Below are positions 17,494 to 24,805 of a DNA stretch of 56,823 nt, in pieces. The notes under the pieces are model-generated. The model made no database searches. It had not been told where the DNA came from and saw nothing but the letters and a program-made list of their open reading frames with translations. Position numbers and translations under genes: made by a program. Source of the DNA: Streptomyces sp. MUM 203J (GTDB taxonomy: Bacteria; Actinomycetota; Actinomycetes; Streptomycetales; Streptomycetaceae); NCBI RefSeq assembly GCF_022414595.1, contig NZ_JADWYO010000040.1, positions 1 to 56,823 on the forward strand, in the 5' to 3' direction. Position 1 is the stretch's first letter, and the number at the start of each line of letters is the position of its first letter.

Positions 17494-18875
17494 ACAGCGA
17501 CTTCGACCTGGGCAAGCTGCTCGCGGACCGCGCCGGTGACCGCTACGACCTGCACGCCCGGTATCTGAACCACCAGTTGCCGCGCATGCTGCGCACCCTC
17601 GGCTTCGACAAGACGTACGAGCGCGGCGAAGGAGCCCACTTCGAGGACGCCGAGGGCAACGACTACCTGGACATGCTGGCCGGCTTCGGCGTCATGGGCC
17701 TCGGCCGGCACCACCCGGTCGTCCGCAAGGCACTGCACGACGTGCTGGACGCCGGGCTGCCGGACCTGACCCGCTTCGACTGCTCGCCGCTGCCCGGGCT
17801 GCTGGCCGAACGGCTGCTCGCCCACTCGCCCCACCTGGACCGGGTGTACTTCGGCAACAGCGGCACCGAGGCCGTGGAGGCGGCGCTGAAGTTCGCCCGG
17901 CACGCCACCGGGAGGCCCCGGATCCTCTACTGCGGCCACGCCTTCCACGGGCTCACCACCGGCTCCCTGTCCGTCAACGGTGAGCGCGGCTTCCGCGAAG
18001 GCTTCGGCCCGCTGCTGTCCGACACCCCCGTGGCCCTGGGCGACCTGGACGCACTGGACCGGGAGCTGCGGCGCGGTGACGTCGCCGCATTCATCGTGGA
18101 GCCGGTGCAGGGCAAGGGGGTCCAGGAGGCCCCGCCCGGCTTCCTGCGCGCCGCGCAGGAGCTGCTGCACAAGCGGGGCGCCCTGCTGATCGCGGACGAG
18201 GTGCAGACCGGACTGGGCCGCACCGGCGACTTCTACGCGTACCAGCACGAGGACGGCGTGGAGCCCGACCTGGTGTGTGTGGCGAAGGCTCTGTCCGGCG
18301 GCTACGTCCCCGCCAGCGCCACCCTCGGCAAGGAGTGGATCTTCAAGAAGGTCTATTCGTCGATGGACCGGGTTCTCGTCCACTCCGCCAGCTTCGGCTC
18401 CAACGCCCAGGCCATGGCGGCGGGTCTCGCCGTCCTCGCGGTGATCGAGGACGAGGGGATCGTCGCGCACGTCCGCCGGGTCGGCGGGCTGCTCAAGTCC
18501 CGGCTGACCGCGCTCGTCGACCGCTACGAGATGCTCCACGACGTGCGCGGCCGGGGCCTGATGATCGGCATCGAGTTCGGCCGGCCGTCGTCGCTGGGGC
18601 TGCGCAGTCGATGGGCGATGCTCCAGGCGGCACGCAGGGGCCTGTTCGCGCAGATGATCGTGGTGCCGCTGCTCCAGCGGCACCACATCCTCACCCAGGT
18701 CTCCGGCGACCGGATGGAGGTCATCAAGCTGATCCCGCCGCTGGTCGTCACCGAACAGGACGTGGACCGCTTCGTGGCGGCCTTCACGCAGCTGATGGAC
18801 GAGGCGCACAACGGGGGCGGACTGATCTGGGACTTCGGCCGTACGCTGGTCAGACAGGCGGTGGCGAACCGATGA
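17490..18875 (+). CDS. hpnO: HpnO-type class III aminotransferase (aminobacteriohopanetriol formation)
   Basis: A 461-aa PLP-dependent class III aminotransferase. Visible motifs are GNSGTEAVEAALKFAR (phosphate binding), LIADEVQTGLGRTG (PLP ring Asp), and VCVAKALSGGYVPA carrying the Schiff-base Lys. In hopanoid clusters this enzyme turns the ribosylhopane aldehyde into aminobacteriohopanetriol. ATG 17490 overlaps the dxs stop (ATGA), so the two are coupled. It ends the enzyme series. Substrate is inferred from context, because other class III aminotransferases share the same motifs. Confidence 0.88.
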   Translation: MNSDFDLGKLLADRAGDRYDLHARYLNHQLPRMLRTLGFDKTYERGEGAHFEDAEGNDYLDMLAGFGVMGLGRHHPVVRKALHDVLDAGLPDLTRFDCSPLPGLLAERLLAHSPHLDRVYFGNSGTEAVEAALKFARHATGRPRILYCGHAFHGLTTGSLSVNGERGFREGFGPLLSDTPVALGDLDALDRELRRGDVAAFIVEPVQGKGVQEAPPGFLRAAQELLHKRGALLIADEVQTGLGRTGDFYAYQHEDGVEPDLVCVAKALSGGYVPASATLGKEWIFKKVYSSMDRVLVHSASFGSNAQAMAAGLAVLAVIEDEGIVAHVRRVGGLLKSRLTALVDRYEMLHDVRGRGLMIGIEFGRPSSLGLRSRWAMLQAARRGLFAQMIVVPLLQRHHILTQVSGDRMEVIKLIPPLVVTEQDVDRFVAAFTQLMDEAHNGGGLIWDFGRTLVRQAVANR

Positions 18876-18895
18876 CGGAAAACCCTTTGCCTGTC

Positions 18896-18912
18896 GGGCA
18901 AGAAATTTGCCC
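18896..18912. promoter_or_regulatory. Inverted repeat, candidate operator of the XRE-cupin gene
   Basis: GGGCAA (18896-18901) and TTGCCC (18907-18912) form a perfect six-base dyad around GAAAT. It is 30 bases upstream of the regulator start, in a short AT-richer patch between hpnO and the regulator. XRE-family proteins commonly bind such dyads to autoregulate. Whether it also sits inside a promoter cannot be told. Confidence 0.4.
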
Positions 18913-18941
18913 CTGAGGAAAACTCCTGGCGCAATGGGGGC

Positions 18942-19577
18942 ATGACCACCGCCGAAGGGGTCCCTTTCCCGGGCCCGCCGGGGGAGGCGGCCGACGCCCT
19001 GCCGGACGTCGCTCCCCAGCTGCGCGCACTGCGCCGCCGCCGCGGCCTCACCCTGGAGGCGGCGGCCCAGCGTGCCGGGCTCTCCCCGGCTCACCTCTCC
19101 CGTCTGGAGACCGGTCACCGGCAGCCCTCGCTGCCGATGCTGCTCGGGCTCGCCCGGACGTACGGCGTCACCGTGTCCGAACTTCTGGGCGAGGTGGCGC
19201 CGGAGCGGGACCCGATCGTCCGGGCCGGGCGCCCCGAGGCCGTCGAGGCCGACGGGTGGATCTACCACCAGGCCGGGGCCGCCGGGCGCGCCATGCAGGC
19301 GCTGCGGGTGCGCGTCCCGTACACCGGGCAGCCGGACCGGGTGCGGGTGCATCCCGGTGAGGAGTGGCTGTACGTCCTCACGGGACGCGTCCGCCTCGCC
19401 CTGGGCGACGCCGTCCATGTGCTCGACCCCGGGGACAGCGCCCATTTCGGCTCGCTCACCCCGCACCGGATCGCCGCGGCCACCCCGGGCGGGGCGGAGC
19501 TGCTGTTCGTCCACACCCTCATGCAGAGCGCCGCCGCCGACCTGTGCCTGGGCGGCGACCACACGCGCCGGCCCTGA
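18942..19577 (+). CDS. XRE-family regulator with C-terminal cupin domain
   Basis: A 211-aa regulator. Residues about 25-85 form a helix-turn-helix (LRALRRRRGLTLEAAAQRAGLSPAHLSRLETG). Residues about 110-205 form a cupin barrel with HPGEEWLYVLTGRVRLALGD and DSAHFGSLTPHRI, which may sense a small ligand. It is similar to the regulator at the end of the S. coelicolor hopanoid cluster as I remember it. It follows hpnO by 66 bases, with a dyad in the gap. It is a plausible local regulator, but target genes are unproven. Confidence 0.88.
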   Translation: MTTAEGVPFPGPPGEAADALPDVAPQLRALRRRRGLTLEAAAQRAGLSPAHLSRLETGHRQPSLPMLLGLARTYGVTVSELLGEVAPERDPIVRAGRPEAVEADGWIYHQAGAAGRAMQALRVRVPYTGQPDRVRVHPGEEWLYVLTGRVRLALGDAVHVLDPGDSAHFGSLTPHRIAAATPGGAELLFVHTLMQSAAADLCLGGDHTRRP

Positions 19578-19618
19578 CCGGGAGCGGCGCGTTCCCAGCC
19601 GAGCCCCTGGAGGCTTCC

Positions 19619-19768
19619 ATGTCCGACCAGCAGGTCCCCCACCCCGAATCCGAGACCGGCGGCTTCCCGCGCGGGCTGATCCTGCGGCTCTTCGCCTACC
19701 TCGTGGCGGGCCACCTGTTCGCGGCCTTCCTGTACTTCATCTTCCTGGTGGGCGGGCAGAACCGGTAG
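19619..19768 (+). CDS. Small membrane protein (DUF6126-like, 49 aa)
   Basis: A 49-aa protein with one hydrophobic helix (LFAYLVAGHLFAAFLYFIFLV) after a short polar N-terminus, so probably a single-pass membrane protein. ATG 19619 has CTGGAGGCTT upstream. It lies 41 bases after the XRE-cupin gene and is probably cotranscribed. Streptomyces genomes often carry such a small protein beside XRE regulators, and I recall this as DUF6126. Function unknown. Confidence 0.75.
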   Translation: MSDQQVPHPESETGGFPRGLILRLFAYLVAGHLFAAFLYFIFLVGGQNR

Positions 19769-19804
19769 CGGGCGGGGGCGCGGGCCCGGGGAGGCGCGGG
19801 GGGC

Positions 19805-20617
19805 TCAGCCTTCGAGGAGGCGCTCCCGGAGCCGATCCCGGGTCGCCGGGGCCAGCCCCAGCCCCTCGGTGAGGTACCGCTCGGTCGACCCCCAGGTCGC
19901 CTCGATCGTCGCGTAAGCCGTCTCCAGATAACGGGGGCGCGCGTCGAACAGCGGACCGAGCAGCTCCATCACCTCCGGGGACATCCCCGCCGGGGAGGAG
20001 TCGCTGCGGTAGACCTTGTAGCGGCGGCTGGGGTCGTTGGACTTGAGGTAGTCCTCCTCGATCGCGTCGCGCTCGACACCCACCGCGAGCAGCGTCACCG
20101 CGATCGACAGGCCCGCACGGTCCTTGCCTGCCGCGCAGTGCATCAGGGCGGGGACACTGTCCTCCGCGAGGGCGTGCACCACCCGGCTGTGCTCATCGGT
20201 GCGCTCGACGATGATCTGCCTGTACGCCTCCAGCATCCGGCCCTCGGCCTGGCCGTTCCCGAGCAGATCGCGAAGCTGCCGGAGGTCGCCGTCGCGGACC
20301 ATCTGCCAGAACTCCGCACCGTCGGCCGGGTCGGTCAGCGGTATGTTCACGTTCCGCACACCCGGGAGAGTCACGTCCTGGCCTTCCAGCGCCTGGTCGG
20401 CGGCGTTGCGGAAGTCGAAGACCGTGTGAAGCCCGAGCGAGGAGAGGAAGGCCGTGTCCGCGTCGGTGGCGTGAGCCAGGTGTCCGCTGCGGTACAGCGT
20501 GCCGTGGCGTACCCGTCGGCCGTCCACGGCGGGGAGGCCCCCGACATCGCGGAAGTTGCGCACACCGGTCAGCTCCGGCTCGGTGGTCGGCGGGACGTGC
20601 GGCAGCTTCTGCGTCAC
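19805..20617 (-). CDS. Tyrosine-protein phosphatase (DSP/PTP-B-like)
   Basis: A 270-aa phosphatase of the bacterial tyrosine/lipid phosphatase family (MptpB/LipA-like). The P-loop is MHCAAGKDRAG (C-x5-R) near residue 160. The N-terminal NFRDVGG and RSGHLAHAT motifs are characteristic of this group. It is convergent with the small membrane protein and read away from the riboswitch region. It is not part of the hopanoid operon. Protein and phosphoinositide substrates are both known for the family. Confidence 0.88.
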   Translation of the reverse strand: MTQKLPHVPPTTEPELTGVRNFRDVGGLPAVDGRRVRHGTLYRSGHLAHATDADTAFLSSLGLHTVFDFRNAADQALEGQDVTLPGVRNVNIPLTDPADGAEFWQMVRDGDLRQLRDLLGNGQAEGRMLEAYRQIIVERTDEHSRVVHALAEDSVPALMHCAAGKDRAGLSIAVTLLAVGVERDAIEEDYLKSNDPSRRYKVYRSDSSPAGMSPEVMELLGPLFDARPRYLETAYATIEATWGSTERYLTEGLGLAPATRDRLRERLLEG

Positions 20618-21049
20618 GGCGGCTCCTCGGGCGTCTGGCGTCGGCGCGGCCCGCCGACGTTGTCGCGGATCTGACGATACGACATCGCTGCCCCAGGCAT
20701 GTATGTCCGTGCGGCTCGCACATCCGTTGCCTCGCCTGATCGATTATGTTTGCTCTTGTTGATTTTCGTGATAATCAAGGCTTCCGTCATGAGTTGGGGC
20801 TTCTGTCCGTATTACGGGATTAAGCCCCAACGTGCCCGGAAAACAAGGGAGATGGGGCGGGAGGGTGAGCAGCGTCATAAAGGTGACGGACCGTGGCCGA
20901 GCGCCGGGGTGAAGGTCCCTGCGTGGCGCGGGAATTCATGATCCGCAATCCACGGAGTGTGACCGGAATTCCCACAGGAATTCCCGCACCTGAATGAGTG
21001 GCTGAAACCCTTCGCTTGTTCCTCGCGTCCTCACTCGTTTACGGTCACG
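20618..21049. other. Gene-free AT-richer spacer between phosphatase and endopeptidase
   Basis: About 430 bases with no credible gene. An AT-rich run lies at about 20740-20790 (TTATGTTTGCTCTTGTTGATTT and onward), unusual here and perhaps an operator/promoter. It is followed by the nested hairpin at 20794-20830 and, at about 20930-20985, three GGAATTC copies. The phosphatase promoter, read leftward, and the riboswitch-RNA promoter, read rightward, must both lie here, but I cannot assign hexamers with confidence. Confidence 0.5.
20794..20830. repeat. Nested inverted repeat
   Basis: TTGGGGCTT (20794-20802) pairs perfectly with AAGCCCCAA (20822-20830). Inside the loop, CCGT and ACGG form a second short stem around ATT. 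No T-run follows, so a simple terminator is unlikely. It could be an operator, a structured leader or part of a small RNA. Confidence 0.6.
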
Positions 21050-21231
21050 ATCCATCCGGGCGGACCGCCGAATCCTGCCGCCGCCTGGAATTTGGCACCC
21101 ACCCACGTGCGGCAGGAGCGGGGGACCCAGGTAGTTCGCCGGACCGGAATTCCGGGACGGCTCGGGGTGAAGTCGCGCCAACACGCGGCCGGACAACTCC
21201 AGTCCGAACCCGACAGCTCACCTCGCAGGCG
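21050..21231 (+). ncRNA. c-di-AMP (ydaO/yuaA-type) riboswitch
   Basis: The 5' leader of the endopeptidase gene carries the ordered ydaO consensus blocks: CCGCCGAATCCTGCCG at 21065-21080, GGCAGGAGCGGGGGACC from 21111, GGGGTGAAGTCG at about 21164-21175, and AGTCCGAACCCGACAGCTC from about 21201. The first two pair with each other (CCTGCCG with CGGCAGG). The riboswitch class binds cyclic di-AMP and in actinobacteria usually precedes cell-wall hydrolases, turning expression down when the ligand is high. The RBS and start codon come 15-20 bases after the aptamer. Ends are approximate. Confidence 0.9.
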
Positions 21232-21248
21232 CCGGAGAGGAATTCGCC

Positions 21249-22217
21249 ATGCCCGCGAAGGGTAAGCACCGCCGTCCCAAGTCCATCGCGCTCACCCGGG
21301 GTTTCGTCGCCGCCGGCACCGGCGGCGCCGCACTCGCGCTCCCGCTCTTCGGCGCGACCGGCGCGCACGCGGCGGCCCCGGCCGCCGCTCAGCCGCAGCA
21401 GGTCGCCCAGGCGGTGCAGGTGGCGCAGGCCGTCGAGGCCGCGCAGGCGGTAGAGGCCGCCAAGGCCGCACCGCGCACCTACACCGTCGTCCCCGGCGAC
21501 TACCTTGCGAAGATCGCGCACAACAAGAACGTCAAGGGCGGCTGGAAGAAGCTCTACGCGGACAACCGCGAGGCCATCGGAGACGACCCGTCGCTCATCC
21601 ACCCCGGCCTGAAGCTCACACTCGGCGCGAAGGCTCCGGCGAAGGCCAAGGCGAAGGTCCCGGCGAAGGGCAAGGTCGCCGACAAGGCCGAGGTGAAGGC
21701 CAAGGCGAAGGCCTCCAAGCCGGCCGAGTCCGAGGACCGCGCCTCGCGGTCCGCCGCCAAGACGGCCATCCCCGCCCAGGCCGCGGCCCCGGCCGCCCAG
21801 GCCCCCGCCGCCTCCGGGTTCACCGCGCCGGTGGCCGCCGGTGTGACCACGCCGTACCGCGCCTCGGGCGCCATGTGGTCCTCCGGTTACCACACGGGCG
21901 TGGACTTCGCCGCGGCCGCCGGCACCAGCGTCAAGGCCGTCGGTCCGGGCACGGTCGTCTCCGCCGGCTGGAGCGGCGCATACGGCAACGAGGTCGTCAT
22001 CAAGCACACCGACGGCACCTACTCGCAGTACGCCCACCTCTCCTCCCTCTCCGTCGCGGCCGGTCAGGGCGTGAGCGGCGGCCAGCAGATCGGCCTGTCC
22101 GGATCCACCGGCAACTCCACCGGCCCGCACCTGCACTTCGAGATCCGCACCAGCCCGGGCTACGGCTCGGACATCGACCCGCTGGCGTACCTCCGCAGCC
22201 ACGGCGTCGCGATCTGA
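21249..22217 (+). CDS. LysM-M23 cell-wall endopeptidase
   Basis: A 322-aa secreted peptidoglycan hydrolase. A signal peptide covers about residues 1-39 (basic start, hydrophobic run, AHA-A site). One LysM domain covers about 76-120 (YTVVPGDYLAKIA). A Lys/Ala-rich linker (about 120-195) is followed by an M23 (LytM) zinc peptidase domain to the end. Zinc ligands are in HTGVD (His215, Asp219) and HLHFE near the C-terminus. RBS GAGAGGAA precedes ATG 21249. It lies behind a c-di-AMP riboswitch, linking wall turnover to that second messenger. Confidence 0.93.
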   Translation: MPAKGKHRRPKSIALTRGFVAAGTGGAALALPLFGATGAHAAAPAAAQPQQVAQAVQVAQAVEAAQAVEAAKAAPRTYTVVPGDYLAKIAHNKNVKGGWKKLYADNREAIGDDPSLIHPGLKLTLGAKAPAKAKAKVPAKGKVADKAEVKAKAKASKPAESEDRASRSAAKTAIPAQAAAPAAQAPAASGFTAPVAAGVTTPYRASGAMWSSGYHTGVDFAAAAGTSVKAVGPGTVVSAGWSGAYGNEVVIKHTDGTYSQYAHLSSLSVAAGQGVSGGQQIGLSGSTGNSTGPHLHFEIRTSPGYGSDIDPLAYLRSHGVAI

Positions 22218-22250
22218 CGCACCCCCATACGCCCTCATGAGGGACAGCGC

Positions 22251-22292
22251 GCCGCCGCCCGGCACCCGCGAGGTGCCGGGCGGCGGCGTTTC
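22251..22292 (+). terminator. Strong intrinsic terminator of the endopeptidase gene
   Basis: GCCGCCGCCCGGCACC (22251-22266) pairs perfectly with GGTGCCGGGCGGCGGC (22272-22287) around a five-base loop and is followed by GTTT. It stands 34 bases after the endopeptidase stop. Confidence 0.85.
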
Positions 22293-22455
22293 CGCATACG
22301 CCTCCCGAACAAAACGCCGTATTCCGCCCAAGGGGGATGTAGGGCGGTGGTAAAGATCACTCCGCGTCAACCCCTCCTTACGGTCGCGTAGGTCACATCC
22401 CGAGGTGCACGATGTGCACTTGTGGCAGGCGAATCGACGATGGGGGGAGAACGAC

Positions 22456-23217
22456 GTGATCGGGTCGTACGCGGCGGTCGGTGACAGCTTCACCGAGGGC
22501 GTGGGGGACCCCGGCCCGGACGGGCGGTTCGTCGGCTGGGCCGACCGCCTCGCGGTCCTGCTCGCCGACCGGATCCCGGAGGACGCGGGCTTCCGGTACG
22601 CGAACCTCGCGGTACGCGGCAGGCTGCTGGACCAGATCGTCGAGGAGCAGGTCCCGCGAGCGAAGGAACTCGCCCCCGACCTGGTGACGTTCTGCGCGGG
22701 CGGCAACGACATCATCCGTCCCGGCACCGACCCCGACGATGTGGCGGAGCGCTTCGAGCGGGCCGTGCTGGAGCTGACACCTGTGGTCGGGACCGTGCTG
22801 GTGACGACCGGCTTCGACACCCGGGGCGTGCCGGTGCTCAAGCACCTGCGGGGCAAGATCGCCACGTACAACGGCCATGTCCGGGCCATCGCGGACCGGT
22901 ACGGCTGCCCGGTGCTGGACCTGTGGTCGCTGCGGAGCGTCCAGGACCGCCGTGCCTGGGACGACGACCGGCTGCACCTGTCGCCCGAGGGGCACACCCG
23001 CGTCGCGCTGCGGGCCGGCCAGGCCCTGGGCCTGGAGGTGCCCGCCGACCCGGAGCAGCCCTGGCCGCCGCTGCCGCCGCGCGGCACGCTCGACGAGCGG
23101 CGGGACGACATCCACTGGGCCCGCGAGTACCTGGTCCCGTGGATCGGCCGCCGCCTGCGGGGGGAATCGTCGGGTGACCATGTGACGCCGAAGCGCCCGG
23201 ACCTGATGCCGCTGTGA
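22456..23217 (+). CDS. SGNH/GDSL hydrolase family protein
   Basis: A 253-aa esterase/lipase-fold protein. Block I is GDSFTEG at residues about 8-14, block III GGND near residue 80, and the catalytic pair DDRLHLS carries Asp and His near residue 173. GTG 22456 is chosen because GGGGGGAGAACGAC precedes it and the fold starts right there; an upstream ATG (22405) adds 17 residues with no RBS. No signal peptide is seen, so it is probably cytosolic. Substrate unknown. Confidence 0.88.
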   Translation: MIGSYAAVGDSFTEGVGDPGPDGRFVGWADRLAVLLADRIPEDAGFRYANLAVRGRLLDQIVEEQVPRAKELAPDLVTFCAGGNDIIRPGTDPDDVAERFERAVLELTPVVGTVLVTTGFDTRGVPVLKHLRGKIATYNGHVRAIADRYGCPVLDLWSLRSVQDRRAWDDDRLHLSPEGHTRVALRAGQALGLEVPADPEQPWPPLPPRGTLDERRDDIHWAREYLVPWIGRRLRGESSGDHVTPKRPDLMPL

Positions 23218-23362
23218 GGCGGGAAACAGGCCCGTAGGGGGCTTGCGAGGGCGAGCTGCCCCAAGCCCTTCGCCCTCGGGAGGGGTACCCCCAGGGTGCG
23301 AAACGGGGACCCGAGGGGGCGGACTCCCGGTTCCGGGGAGGGACGGTCGGGGAGACGGCCCG

Positions 23363-24022
23363 CTACGGCGCGAGGGGCGCGGGCCCCACGACGGGTCCCG
23401 GGCTCAGCTCCCGCGACAGGGCCTCGTCCGCCCAGCGCAGCATCGTCGTCCGGGACACCGCTCCCGGGTAGACGGTCATCTGCACCGCCAGCCCGTCCAG
23501 CAGGGCCGTCAGCCGGCACGCCGCACCCTCAGGGTCCGCGCACCGGAACTCCCCGGCCTCCGCTCCCTCCGCGAACACCCCGGCCAGCGCCGCCTTCCAC
23601 TGCCGGTCCAGCCCCGCGGCCACCTCCCGCAGGGCCGGCTCCCGCAGAGCCGCCGCCCAGCCGTCGATCCACAGCCGCCAGCCCTTCGCGCTGCCCGTCG
23701 GCGCGTACCAGCGGATCGCCGCCCGCAGCCGCCGGGCCGCCGGGGCCCGCCGCCCCAGGATCCGGCGCAGCTCCGCCAGATCCGACTCGGCGGCGTACGC
23801 GAACGCAGCGGCCACCAGACGCTCCTTGGTCGCGAAGTGGTACAGCACCAGCGGCGCGCTCACCCCCAGCGCACCCGCCACATCGGCGATCCGCACCGCC
23901 GCCGCGCCCCGCACCTCGATCTGCTCCACCGTCGCCCGAAGCAGCGCCTCCCGCCGCTCGGCCGCCCCCCACCGCGTCCTGGACACCGCCACCCCGCCGC
24001 TTCCGGTCCGTACCCGCGCCAC
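23363..24022 (-). CDS. TetR-family transcriptional regulator
   Basis: A 219-aa regulator. The N-terminal helix-turn-helix (residues about 18-65) reads RREALLRATVEQI ... VRIADVAGALGVSAPLVLYHFATKERLV, the classic TetR DNA-binding pattern. The C-terminal ligand domain carries Trp and Arg clusters and looks BetI/AcrR-like. It is followed on the same strand by nothing obvious. The carboxymuconolactone-decarboxylase-like gene lies just upstream (59-base gap) in the same direction, so the pair may be one unit. GTG start; a second GTG 12 codons in is possible. Confidence 0.85.
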   Translation of the reverse strand: MARVRTGSGGVAVSRTRWGAAERREALLRATVEQIEVRGAAAVRIADVAGALGVSAPLVLYHFATKERLVAAAFAYAAESDLAELRRILGRRAPAARRLRAAIRWYAPTGSAKGWRLWIDGWAAALREPALREVAAGLDRQWKAALAGVFAEGAEAGEFRCADPEGAACRLTALLDGLAVQMTVYPGAVSRTTMLRWADEALSRELSPGPVVGPAPLAP

Positions 24023-24081
24023 CGGTCGCCGTGGCGCGGACGGACAGTATCCCGGAAGCGGAGGGGAAGGCCCGCCGCCCG

Positions 24082-24636
24082 TCAGCCGCCGACGCGCACC
24101 TCGCAGTGATCCTTGAATCCCTGACTGGTCAGCCCCAGCGCGGAGTTCAGCCGGGAGCGCTGGTTCTCCACCGCCACCATCATGGTCAGCTCGAGGAACG
24201 CGCGCTCACCCAGCGCCGTCCGCAGCCGCTCGGCCAGCTCGTCGGACACGTCCGGCGGCGTGGCGGTCATGGCCTCCGCGTATGCGAGCACATCCCGCTC
24301 CAGCGGGGTGTAGACCTGGCTGTCCCGCCAGACCGGCAGGTCGTGGATCTTGCGCGGGTCCATGCCGTGCCGGGTGTGCTCCCAGTAGCCGAAGTCCATG
24401 CACCAGCTGCACCCGATGGCCGCCGCCGAACCCATCACGGCCAGCGCCTTCAGATCCGGGTCGAGGCTCCGCCACCGTGCCACGGCCAGCTCGAACCGGA
24501 TCCCGGCGAGCAGGACACGCGGGTGGTGGCCCATCGCGGCCACCGGGTCGAGCATCTTGCCGTACGTGCGCCGGGCGTACCACTCCACGGCGCGGTAGAG
24601 AAGAGTACGCGGGGGAGTGAGGGACACACGGGCCAT
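24082..24636 (-). CDS. Carboxymuconolactone decarboxylase / AhpD-like protein
   Basis: A 184-aa CMD-fold protein. The redox motif CSWCMDFG (CxxC) near residue 75, with His in the following helix (WEHTRHG), points to an AhpD-like thiol-disulfide activity rather than a true decarboxylase. ATG 24636 follows AAGGAGGCGGCCCC, an excellent RBS. It is divergent from the metallo-hydrolase gene, with a dyad in the gap, and precedes tetR on the same strand. Confidence 0.85.
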   Translation of the reverse strand: MARVSLTPPRTLLYRAVEWYARRTYGKMLDPVAAMGHHPRVLLAGIRFELAVARWRSLDPDLKALAVMGSAAAIGCSWCMDFGYWEHTRHGMDPRKIHDLPVWRDSQVYTPLERDVLAYAEAMTATPPDVSDELAERLRTALGERAFLELTMMVAVENQRSRLNSALGLTSQGFKDHCEVRVGG

Positions 24637-24690
24637 GGGGCCGCCTCCTTGGGTCTGCCGCCGCGGCTGCGACGGTCTGCGTCATGGGTT

Positions 24691-24708
24691 GAGACCCGGT
24701 GAGGTCTC
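24691..24708. promoter_or_regulatory. Dyad in the divergent cmd / metallo-hydrolase promoter
   Basis: GAGACC (24691-24696) and GGTCTC (24703-24708) form a perfect dyad. The overlapping sequence also repeats ACCCGGT twice, 16 bases apart. The position between two divergent genes, with a TetR gene nearby, makes it a candidate TetR operator. No evidence beyond symmetry and place. Confidence 0.35.
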
Positions 24709-24805
24709 ACCCGGTACGACCGGGCAGCCGTCCCGGATGTGACAACAGGACGCGTTGTCGGCGGCCCCACCCATAATGGAAGGACCCGAGACACCTGGAG
24801 GTGCT

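Noticed and set aside
20618..21049. A protein-coding gene in the phosphatase-endopeptidase gap (open frame 20699-20941)
   Set aside because: Codon usage is unlike the neighbours, no motif is seen, and the frame crosses the nested hairpin.
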